From contig JAULBX010016637.1 of the NCBI GenBank assembly GCA_032358255.1, forward strand, positions 248,001-312,000: a stretch of DNA of 64,000 nucleotides, given 5' to 3'. The position numbers and the translations under genes are program-made. Position 1 is the stretch's first letter. Every line of letters begins with the position of its first letter. The stretch comes from Heterotrichella gracilis. Its lineage: Eukaryota > Sar > Xanthophyceae > Tribonematales > Xanthonemataceae. The notes under the pieces were generated by a model. That model was not told where the DNA came from. It made no database searches and saw only the letters and a list, made by a program, of their open reading frames with translations. Positions 44,851-55,700 of this stretch are shown here, in pieces.

Positions 44851-46600
44851 ATGGCGCGCATGCGGGGGGAGCTGGGGCGACGAGGTGTCGCGTACGCTGG
44901 CAGACCTTGAAGCTTGGAGAGCTTGCCATGGGGGTGGTGTAATGGGAGTTGTCACGTGTGGTCTGTAGGGACAGCGCCACACAAATGACGCCATTATATT
45001 CAGGCAATGATAAATATCTCACATGTTTTTTAAGGGCGCGTTTTTGAAGCGCGCGCATGCGGCTTTTGCGTAAGTAGGGCAAGTGCCTCATCGGTTCGGT
45101 CAAAGTGTTCTGTGTAGAGGCCAGCTGGATCTTTGTTAGGATTTAGGGTTTATGGTTGTTGATAATTACGTAGGGTCCAGAGGGATCCTATTAGACACTT
45201 GCATGTTTTACAGCTGCTGTAATGTGTGTACGGCGTAAGGCCACACACGTGTACAAGGGACTTCTCCGTAGGGTTGTGAGGTCGATCAGTTTTTGCAGTG
45301 TCTGGGATTTAGCCAGCAGCAGCAGGACAGGGGCTAGATCCCCACGCCGAATTGGTTGAGGGAGAGTAACAGGGGTATGGCAGGCGGGAATGGGGGCATA
45401 GGTATCACCATACTCATTATGGAGGTCAGGGAGCCTGATGATCAGGCACTTTCATACCGTAACCTTGACAGTTTTGTGTGTTCTGTTTGTTTGTTTGTAA
45501 CCTTGTCAGTTGGCCACATCGGGCACTTTCACACAGTTGTTTCGCGGGCGATCTGAAAAATCAAGATCTGGAGGGTTGCCAGTCTCCAGATCGCAAAATA
45601 AACATTTTTTGGCAAAGTGGGTCCCAAATTTGACAAACTGATATCAGGGGTATTGATTACTATGTTTGTTATCCCTGTAACATAGTTACATGCTGATGCC
45701 AAGACGTACAACTAGACTAGCGTACAAGGCATACACACTGTGAAATCCTGCGTCTAAGAAAATGGTCTGATCCAGGGTACTGAGTTGCTCACTCAGATTC
45801 ACCTGCAATCACCGTATGTATGAACCACGTCACAGCGTACTCACGCTGCAAGATGGGAAACCTCTGTGGCGTCAGCCACCTCCAGGTATGCCAGGTCTAC
45901 TGTTTGTCCAACAGATCACCAGTGTCTGGATCCTACTACGGCTTGTAGCCGGAGTCCCAGTGTCACTGTGCGAGCCGATGCTCAGCGCAAGTCACCAAGG
46001 AGGGTCAACGATGTATGTGTGTTACAGAAAGCTCAGCTCTCGGCTGTAAGTATGTAACTACACATACTTAGTAGTGTATACCAGTCTATATACACTGTTG
46101 CTTAGCCGCAACACAAAGGATGGACCAGCAGGCAGGCTGGTCGCTGTCTTATACTTTTCGGTCTTGCAAATCAGCAAACAGAAATCAGTAGTATTAATAG
46201 TCCTCAAACGAGGTAGGAAAACCCCAGTAGGGTAACAGGCATACAAACTAGCCTGAATACGCCTAAGTCCCATGAAAGGCGAAACATGTCTGTATGCGAA
46301 GCCAGTGCGCTATGACACTGATTCAAACTAATTGCATGTTATCAATTGAGAGGGCTGGGACCCCCAAAAAGGCCATGGCAAAAAAAAAGCTGATCTTGAC
46401 GTGGGCATGTGGATAAGATTCGCCGGGTCACACAAGTGGGAGCGCAAGCAAAACGGCCACACAAGTGCCGACTGGCGAGCGCCCAACCCTTCAGTGCACC
46501 CTAGCTGGCCACAGGCAGCAACACCAATGCTCTGATAAGTGCCACCCTTGCCCCCACCAGGAACCTCACCGCCACCTGCGCCAGTGCCCCCGCGCACCCA
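44851..46600. other. Gene-free stretch
   Basis: After the Mpo1-like gene there is 1.7 kb with no coding signal on either strand. Apart from a short TTTAGGGTTTATGG at 45141-45154, no repeat or structure was recognised. Confidence 0.5.
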
Positions 46601-46603
46601 TGT

Positions 46604-46750
46604 GTGCCTCACAAACCCTAAGCCCTAAGCCCTACAGCGCACCACCCTGGACCCTAAACCCTGAACAACCCTGAACCCTCCAGCGCACCACCCTCAACCC
46701 TGAACCCTCAATAACCCGGTTAGGCTAAACCCCAGACCCTACAGCGCACC
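46604..46750. repeat. Telomere-like repeats with exon-boundary units
   Basis: Repeats of CTACAGCGCACCACCCTGG alternate with CCCTAAACCCTGAACAACC. The same compound unit occurs at 52916-53090, beside the homologous exon of the MYND gene. So the compound array was duplicated along with the exon. Confidence 0.8.
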
Positions 46751-47025
46751 CCACCTGGCAACATGCGGCGAATCCCCCTCTGCCGTGCGCGCCACCCTAG
46801 CCCCCACCAGCAGCTCCGCCATCTGTGCCAGAGACCCCAGCGCACCAGGGTTGCTAACGTGGCACACCATCATCTTGGTCCATATGAGGGCTAGGCAGTG
46901 TGCCTCAACCCCATAGGGCGCCTGGCACAATAGGCCGCAGTCAGACCCTCCTAGGGTTTTCAGGTGCACCTCCAGCGTGGCCCACCGGCGATGTGGCCCA
47001 GGAGCTGGGAGGCGGCTGCGGTAAA
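46745..47025 (-). pseudogene. Single-exon relic of the MYND-finger gene
   Basis: On the minus strand this matches exon 10 of the MYND gene at 53358-53092. Conserved stretches include LTWTKMVVCHVGNPGALG (relic: LIWTKMMVCHVSNPGALG) and EPLVGARVERAAEVGSPHVA (relic: ELLVGARVARTAEGDSPHVA). The start of the exon is diverged, no neighbouring exons follow, and the frame is only partly kept. It marks an older duplication of the family reaching 3 kb beyond the main gene's 3' end. Confidence 0.85.
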
Positions 47026-47230
47026 GGGTTTGGGTTAGGGTTTGGGTGAGATTCGGGATCACCTAAGTTAGGGTGTTAGGGGTTTAGGATTTCCAGAAGG
47101 AAGGACGTGGCGTTGGGGGATGTGCTGCGGGCCAAGGGGGAAAGTTAGGGTGAAGGATTTATATTCCGGGGACACGGTGCAGCAAAGGGAGGGAGGTGCG
47201 GTGAGGTTCAGGGTTTGAAGTTTAGGGTCG

Positions 47231-47660
47231 AGACATGCATGCATGCTAGTGGCAATGCATGCAAAAGAAGAAGGGTACATAACACTAACAGTGCATATCT
47301 GTCTTTCCAGCAACCTGCTACCCACTATAGCGAGTAAAAGACAGCCCTTCAACCGGTTGAAACCCTTTGAAGGCAAAGAATGCATGCATGCAAGGGATTC
47401 TGGGGATTGTGAGGCCGCCCCGGAAGTGCGGAAATTTTTACATATGCATGCATGCATAGAGAGCAAACGTTTTCGAGACTTAAACCCCCACTTTATCCCG
47501 CTACTGCACTCACAGGACGCACCAGCTGGTGACATGTACACTGCGCTTCGCACCGCCCTTGTGCAAACCAACGTTTTTGGTGCAAGCGTGTGCCCGGACC
47601 CGAGCTCGAGCCCAGCCACTGTACTATAGTGGTGCCACCGCCACTGCCGTGTAGTGTGCT
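47231..47660. repeat. Dispersed TGCATGCA block, copy 2
   Basis: Near-identical to copy 3 over some 290 bases: CAATGCATGCAAAAGAAGAA, GGGTACATAACACTAACAG, CAGCCCTTCAACCGGTTGAA, GAATGCATGCATGCAAGGGA, and GAGACTTAAACCCCCACTTT. It sits upstream of the minus-strand exon relic, as copies 3 and 4 sit upstream of the full and partial MYND genes. Confidence 0.85.
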
Positions 47661-47792
47661 GCTATCACCCGTTCAGGGATAACGCAACACCTTGCTGTGG
47701 ACAGCAACCAGCACACAACAATGCACGCTACTCTGGCGTCCCCCTGCAGGGCGACCGGCCTCTTGCAGGCTAGGCCAGTAATCTGTTTGCAG

Positions 47793-49017
47793 GAGAAGAA
47801 GCAGAAAGAGCTTGAGGAGCTTGCCGCTGTGCTGGCTGAGCTTGGGATAGACACCAAGGAGAACAGCAGGCAAACCCAGAGAAGAAAAAGAAGAAGGAGA
47901 AGAAGAAGGTGGAGGGGGCAGCCAACGGGACTGCCAGCAATGGGGAGCAATCACAACCCACTGAGCAGCCGAGTAGGATGACTCCTGCCAAGGAGACTGC
48001 AGTCCCCTCGGTCAGTGGCTTGTATATTCAAAATATCGCACCTTGTTTCGTTACTGGCTGCCCCTGTACAGTAGCTGGTTCTGCCCCTTCTTGCTGCGAC
48101 TTTGGTTTTCACTTGCTGTCTTTTTGCAGGGCTGCCACAACCAGGCTGGTAACAAGGGCACGAGCTTGGTCTGCAAACAACAGGAGAATCAGGCAGTCAG
48201 GAAACACGCTGACACTTTGTGCCGTGGCTATCGTCGCCACATTCCTGCTTGTTGTTTCGCCTGCATTGGATCGCTCTATCAAACTACTGGAGGCAAGCAC
48301 CGAAGGACTCGAAGCCGCTTCGCGCAGCCTTGAGGAGGGGTGGGCGAGGGATGACGCGCTTCGGCAGGCGAGGGATGACGCGCTCCGGCAGTCATCGTTT
48401 ACTGTCGAGACGGCTCAGGTGGGGCTTGCAGTACACATGCGTGCGTTGATCATGCATATGCGCTTTGGTAAGTTGTGTGTGTACCAAGACTTTTGTGTCT
48501 TGACTGCTGTTGTGACCCGTAGGAGAAAACCCTTGAGGAGCTGTGTGCACCGCTGATGACAGGCAGACAGTAAACGACAAGGTGAACCATAGGAGACACA
48601 CACCGTTGAGGAGCTGTGTGCGCATAGATGACACTCCGCAGATGCTCGACGATGAGGTGAGGCCGCTTGAACTGGTCTCTTTCAACTGCCCTGTCTTCCT
48701 GTCCTGCTATTTGCCAAGGCCTTGCTAGCTAGCCAGACAGAGCAGTGGATTGGCAGTGTCAACTGCATTCTTTTGCCCTGTGAAGATTACTTTGACCGTC
48801 AAGCGACTATGCATTGTTGCCCTTCCACACTTCTGTTGTGCCCAGCTGCACCTAGGCGTTGTCTCCTATTTTGCAGGGGATTTGAGGTGGGCAGCCCTGC
48901 AAGTCGCTCATCACTTGACACCGGTATAATCGTGTTGCAGACACTGCTGCTTGAGGGACTAGCGGGACTCGACGAGGTGGAGTTGAAGCAGCGAAGCACT
49001 CGTGGGGGAGATGCCTA
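47793..49017 (+). pseudogene. Broken locus, coiled-coil and membrane segment
   Basis: I do not recognise this gene. After an acceptor at 47792 it reads KKQKELEELAAVLAELGI; then the natural continuation (a KKKKKEKKKVEGAANG stretch, 47860-47930) is in another frame, so a one-base shift lies near 47850-47860. A possible exon 48130-48418 encodes a single hydrophobic segment (TLTLCAVAIVATFLLVVSPA) and a duplicated WARDDALRQ/ARDDALRQ helix. Two near-copies of the next exon start (GTTGAGGAGCTGTGTGCG, 48523-48640) both soon hit stops. The last open piece ends LLLEGLAGLDEVELKQRSTR at 49017. A functional gene with unrecognised splicing is possible. Confidence 0.4.
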
Positions 49018-49763
49018 GAGTCGCCATGCAGTCTTTCCCGCTGTGCGTCCATGTCAGTAACTAGTGGACAGTGCACACCACTCAGCTTAGCCTGTGGCAG
49101 GGTTTGGCCAGGTTGGCCATTTTCGTCGACAGCAGGATGCTTTTGGTCAATGGCAGGATGTTTCTGGGCACTAGGGGGTACAGCTGAGGTGGCTCGGGTT
49201 TACGCTTGGTCAGCTGAGTGTGCATGGCACCACGCAAGTTCAAACAACTCATTGTATTATTGTTCACTAGAGCCGGGCTTTTCCAGCTTGTTGAGAAAGA
49301 TCGACTCGCACTACTTTGGATTGCAAGCTTCAGCACCGGACACAATCTGGCCAGTGTACCAGTACACAGGTGATCGTCTCCATTGTTACCATGTTCATGA
49401 GCATAACAGGGTTTATCCTCGCAGCAGGGAGTGCATCAGGGTAAATATGAATGATACACCAGTTGTTTGAGAAGCGCTGTGCCTAAATGGCAGTTTTTCA
49501 GCTCTGGGCAATGCTCAATCCACTATACTTTTCCATCATAGCGTCTGCTCAAGCACTCATGAAATGTTGTCGCTCAGCGACGCATCTGGTATGCCTCAAA
49601 ATAACTTCTGCGCATATCCCCCCACGTGCTCCCTTCTTAGCCGCTGCACCGCCTCCTCATGGAACAAGCCCGCCCACAGCGCCCCCACCTTGAACCCCCT
49701 GCAAGCGTGTCTTCCCGCCTGTGTAGGGTTTAGTGTTTGGGGCACCCTACACCCTAAACATGG
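49018..49763. other. Intergenic region
   Basis: Between the broken plus-strand locus and the 3' end of the MYND gene. A telomere-like GTAGGGTTTAGTGTTTGGGG with CCCTACACCCTAAAC (49722-49759) abuts the MYND stop codon. No gene is supported. Confidence 0.5.
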
Positions 49764-52700
49764 TCAATCCACCTCCATGAGCCCACTGGGCCTCGCCCCA
49801 GGCCACCCCTCAGGCGTGGGTGGTGGCTGCGGGTGCCCAGCCTTGAGCTGAGCATCCAACGCCTGCTTCAAGGCTTCCTCCTGGGGCTTGCCCTCCCACA
49901 GAGCCACCTTGTACCGCTGCACAAAGTCCAGACCCTTGAGGGGCAGGCGGGGCCCGGCGGAGTCCTGCAAGGGGGGCAAAAGGGGGGAGGTGTAAAGAGT
50001 GCTCGGATCAAGCGGAAAAAAGAGCTGCGCTCACTTGCAAAGGAGGATGTTTTCTGAAATGTAAACCTGATTTTCAGAGGAGGCTATGGGGAGGGGAGGC
50101 GGGTGAAAGGGAAGAGGAGGGGAGGGAGAGGCGGCGGCGAGAGGGGGGTTTACCACGTCCAGACCCTAAACTCCAAACCCTACACCCTCCCACAGCGGTG
50201 CCTTGAAGCGCTGCATAGGGTCTAGCTATGCAGAGGGGCAGGATGCATATCTCCCGGGGTGTGGACAGGGGAAGGTGTGCATAGGTGTGGGGAGGGTCAC
50301 TCACGTGCACACACACCACATGACCGATGTGCCATTGACAAACCGTACACAGGGTTTTATGGCAATGAACTGACCCTCCCCAGGGCTTTGTGGCTATAAA
50401 TGAATCCTAGTAAAGGTATTAAGCGCACCTGCACCAGCACTGGTGGGCTCTGCTTCTTTTCCTTGATTGCTGCGCAGCCCCCCTTGTGCCTCCTCCACGC
50501 CTTGGTCTGGCACTCCTTGCTGCAGTAGGACGCCACGTGGCAGCGCGAGCACTTGGACAGGGGGAGAGAGGACTCGCTGGGGCCTGCGGGAAGGGAGGGA
50601 AGAGGCAAGGGTTTAACTAGGGTATTGACGCACCACTTGGCTTGGCTGTGTGAGAATGAAGTAAGGTTTGGTATAGCAATAGTAATAGTTATGATGCTGG
50701 TGATTTTGGTTATGACACCCACCCCTCCCTGCAGCGCCAAGCAAGTTGGGTCTGAACACAGACCCCACCCCGCCCCCCACCCAAAACCGCTCCCTTACCC
50801 TGCAGGTTGGAACAGTACGCGTAGCAGCAGCCCATGCACGAGGTCTCCACCCGCATCACCTCCACCTCCCCGTCTGAGGCGGGAATGGCTGTCTCCCCTT
50901 GGCGCTGGGCCACTGCCACGTTGGCCGCCAGGGCCTGCATAGGGGGGAAAGGAGGGGGCTGGCAAACATAGTTGGTTAATAGTTGCATGCATTCCAGCAA
51001 TACAGCCAGATGTGCAGCGAGTCTTGCACATGCGGCCCCAAGCACATCTGTCTTCGCAATGTTTGAACCACCGCGACTAGCAAACACGCAGATGCTTGAC
51101 TTGCTACCAACGTGCACGTCTCCAATGTATCAAAATCGCCCCTGCTGGGTAAGGAGGAGAGGAAATCTAAGAAACGCCATTGGGGAGGGATCCCGCCCTT
51201 TCCACCAGCGCCTCCACCCTCCCACCCCTCCACCCCAACCACCCACCATGTGCTGTCTCGCCAGCCCCTCCCACACCCCCGCCTCCTCCAGCGCCTCCAA
51301 CACCGCCAGCGCACTGCCCTCATCCACCGCAACCAGGCGGGACAGCGCACGGGCAAACTGGGAAGAAAACGACGGGCCCTGGGGAGAGGGTGGTTCCGCT
51401 TGCAAAATGATTATCATCATATTCATAGCAATCATCACATTCATAGCAATCATGACCTCATCCGCAGCAACCAGGCGGGACAGGCCCAGCTGGAATCGAT
51501 AAGAAAACGACGGGCCCTGGGAAAACCCAGTCTCGCGTTCAGGTACAGTCGACATGGGCACTTGAAGCTTTCCCACGCACACAAGCAGCATACGCAGTAT
51601 GATGGACATGGGCTTCCGCATGAGTGCAAGCGGTACATGCAGTAATGGCACAAGTGGAATTTGGGTTATGTTTCAAGGTTTAGGGTTTACGGTTTAGGTT
51701 TTAGGGTTTAGGTGGAGCCAGGTACTGCAGTAGTGGTACAGGTGAATTTGGTTAGGGTCAAGGATGGGTATATGTGCTGCAGTGCCAGTGCAAACAAAGT
51801 CATGTGTATGCAGTATCTGCAGGTGGAGCCAGGGGGGAGCAAGGTGGAGCAAACATGCCGCATGCCAGCCCCAAGCACGACTCCACATACACCAACCGCA
51901 TCGATATCCACACCAACCCCCCATCCCCCATCCCCACAAAGCACACCAGGCCCTGCACGCCACCCCCCCCCCCCACACAAACACCGCACCTCCCCATCCC
52001 CGTTTCCCTCCCCCAGCAGCTGCACTGCTGTTGCCAGCATGCGAGGCGTCCCCGCCCCACACAGCGCGCCATTGGAGCCAGGATCTAGCTGCAGCGACCA
52101 CAGGCAGCACAGCGACAGGCTGCGTACAAGCTGCAGGTTGGGGTTTAGGGTTAGGGTTTAGGGTTTAGGGTCAAGCAGCAGGGCTGGCATGCAGGACAGC
52201 AACAGGCTGCGCACAAGCTGCAGAAAAGATTGATTCCTGGTTAGGTTTGCTGTAGCTTTCTGGTTAGCCTCCAGGTGTTTCGTTGGTGTAGGCTCTTGCT
52301 TTGTAATCGTTGTGGCTGTTGTAGGGTTTTGTGGGGTTAGGTTTAGGGTTCACCGCCAGGCTGCGCACCAGCTGCAGGAGGGGTCCATAGGTCTAAATTG
52401 CAACAAAAATCTTCAGAGATATATGCTAAACAATTCACACGTGCGGACCAGGCGCACCAAGAGCAAAGCACACCACTTGGTGTGGGTGGCCCCCTTCCCC
52501 CCGCCTTCAACACACGCCACATCCCCACCTGTAGCTGCGCAGCCCGAGTCTTGCGGTCCCTGTCGCCCTCCCCTCGCGCACCCCCATTCTTCCCCCCCTT
52601 GGTCCCCCCGCTTGCCTCCAGGTGGAGCGACAACTGGCTCAGCACAGGCAGCAGGCGCAGCGTGAGGCCAATCAGTGCCCTGCCAACGGCCAGGCCAATC

Positions 52701-55700
52701 AGTGCTCTGCTCAGGGCCAGGCTAATTACTGTATGACCCATCACTGCTCAGGTACAGGAGCAGGCGCTGGGACAGGCCAATCAGTGCACAGCGTAGCGCC
52801 AGGCCAATCAAGCCGCAAGTAGCAGGCGCAGGGGCAGACCAATCAGTGTCCTGCACAGCGCCAGGCAAACCATTGTCCTGCCAACCAGCGGCTCAGGGCA
52901 ATCAGCTCCCGAAATCCCAAACCCTAAACCCTACAGCGCACCACCCTGAATCCTAAACCCTGAACAACCCTAAACCCTGCAGCGCACAAACCTGAACCCC
53001 AAACCCTTGATAACCTGAAACCCTGCAGCGCATCACCCTGAAGTCTGAACCCTCCAGTCCCCTCCATTCTAGACCCTACAGCGCACCCCACCTCGCCACG
53101 TGCGGCGACCCCACCTCTGCCGCGCGTTCCACTCTTGCCCCCACCAGAGGCTCCGCCATCTCTGCCAGTGCCCCCAACGCACCAGGGTTGCCCACGTGGC
53201 ACACCACCATCTTGGTCCATGTGAGTGCTAGGCTGTGCGCCTGGACCCCGTAGGGCGCCTGGCACAGGAGGCCGGGACCAGACCCTCGTAGGGTTTCCAT
53301 GTGCGCTACCAGCGTGGCGATGTGGTTTAGGAGCTGGGAGGCGGCTTCAGGGGACATGCTGCGGCAAGGGGTGGTGTGTGGGTGAGGTTGAGGGTTCAGG
53401 GATCAGAGTTTTAGGGTTTAGTGTTTCCATAAGGAGGGAGACGCTTACCAAACGCAACCACATAGCCCGCCTCCGGCCACCGACGCCACTAGGCATAGCC
53501 CCCCCCAAGATGCCCACCTACCCCCCACACGGTGCTGTCATCCGCATGCCCCCCACACACCTCTCTGTCATGCGCATGCACGCCTCCAGAGCTTCCAGCA
53601 AGCCCCCCCGCAGGGCCGCCCGCGCAGCGTCCTCTGGACGAATGGACTGCGCAACCCCAGCGTGGGTGTTGGGTGCAGTGAACAGGGCCAGCAGGGTGGC
53701 CAGCATGTGTGCCATGTGCTCACTGATCCGGCCCAGGACGGTGGGCAGGTTGAGGGCCTGCGGGTTGGGGTGTTAGGGTCAAGGTGAGGATGTTTAGGGT
53801 CTATATTAGGGTGTTTAAGGTCTAGGTTAAGCGAGCTTGGTGTTGTGCGGCCCTCGGTGGCTTGGTGGGTGGGTGACCAAGGTGATGCACCGCGCATTGT
53901 GATAGCTGAGGCCTTGCTGGGAGACCCACCTGGGTCTTCAATGCATGAGCATGGTGACCCAGCCAAGGGTTTAGGGTTTAGGAATCCAGCCGTGCACGAT
54001 GTTTCAGCCGAGGTTGAACCAAACCCAAAGGGCTCAATTTTGAGCATTGGCACTTCCGGTCCCATGCACACGCATCCCAGGTGGCAGAATTCCTCAGGCG
54101 AGTCACACTCACAGCCACCCCGGCCCAACCCTGATCCCAAACCCTAAACCCTACCTCTTTAGGGTCTCCTTGGGCCTGCTTGATGTACTTGTCGGCCACC
54201 TGGTGCAGCTGGAACAGCAGCGCGGGCAGGGCGCAATGCCAGGGGTAGCTGCAATGCGAGGGAATTAACACCGTGGGGACCCCTGGGCACACTGAAAAGG
54301 GCGTGGGCAGGGTAGGGCACAGTGCTAGGGGTACCTGCAATTTGGGCGATTTGCCGGACCTGTACAGAGACCCTGGTGGCAGCACAGAGGACCCCTCCTA
54401 CGCCATTAAAAGGCACAATTACAATAACATTCATTACGATTAAAATTACAGTTGCAATTGCAATTGTAATCACCTGCGCCAGCATCCCACCCCCCACCCC
54501 CCACCTCCACCCCCCACCGTCTCCACCCCCACCTGGCATTCACGCTCCTGGTCTGTGTCAGCAGCGCAGGCCCTGCTGTAGGGTTCTGCACCAGCTGCGC
54601 CATGATGTCACCCAAGTGGGGCGCCGTGCCCTCGGGGCGATTCACAGACCCCGCCAGGGCAACCAGAAACCCTAGGGCGTCGGCCAGGTCGGGGTGGGTC
54701 CAGTGGCGGCTGCAGGGGTGGGGGGTGGGGGATGAGGTGTGGGGGGTTGTGGGTATGATGGGCGGGGGCACAACGCCAGGGCGTGGGGTGTGTGTGGGGG
54801 GTTTCAGAGGCGGCTGCGGTGGGGGTGTGGGGGTCTGGGTACGAGCTTGCAGGGGCATAAAAAATGCAGCTGGCAAGTATTGGAAAACATTCCCCACTGC
54901 TTTGGCTCATGACTGTGACCCCTTCTCTCCCTCTCCCCTCCCCCACTGCCCCAGCGCCACCCTAAACCCTTAACCCTACACCCACCAGTTGTCGGGGTGG
55001 TCCTGCAGCAGCTGATCGCACAGCGACACCAGCGGCATCAGCTGCAGCGCACCATCCTGCCCCCCCTCAAGCTCCAGGTGGCGGGAGAAGGAGACAAGCC
55101 AGCTGATGGCCGCATCCTGCGCACACAGGGTGTAGGATTTAGGGTTTTGAGTGTAGGGAGAAGGATACAAGCCATTTCATGGCCGCCTCCTGCGCGCATA
55201 GAGTGTAGGGTTTAGGGGATTTGGGGGTTTTTGGGGCCCTAGGGTTCTGAATGTACGGAGAAGGAGGCAAGCCATGATGGAGATCCTGCACTTGTGTGTG
55301 GACACCCCCACCCATCCACCCACCCACCTGCAGCTCCCTCCACACCGGCTTCAACCGCTTCAGCACCGCCCTGTTCTCAAGCCCGCCGATGCGATCCTGC
55401 CCCCCCCCCTTGCGCCCCAGCGCCGCCGCCACCGCCTCCATCCTCACCACATGCTTGTAGTTGAGGAACACGGTGCGCAGGCCGCGCAGCTCCACTGCGC
55501 TCCCCTGGGTTGCTGGTGGCAGGGAGGGAGAGGGGGGGTAATCAAAGGGGAGGTAGAGAGGAAGAGGGGAGGAAATGGGGTAGGGGGGGTGGAGAGGGAA
55601 CGAGGCACCCCAGGCTGGCCTTGTTTGGGGTTTGAGCGAACGGGGTTTTGTATTTGCATGGCGGGCGGATGCGTTTTGTCCCAGGGGTGGGCCATGCGCC

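Noticed and set aside
47879-47935. Arg-rich run (RRKRRRRRRRW) as a nuclear signal
   Set aside because: It is the out-of-frame reading of an AAG-rich stretch whose Lys-rich frame connects to the downstream exon.
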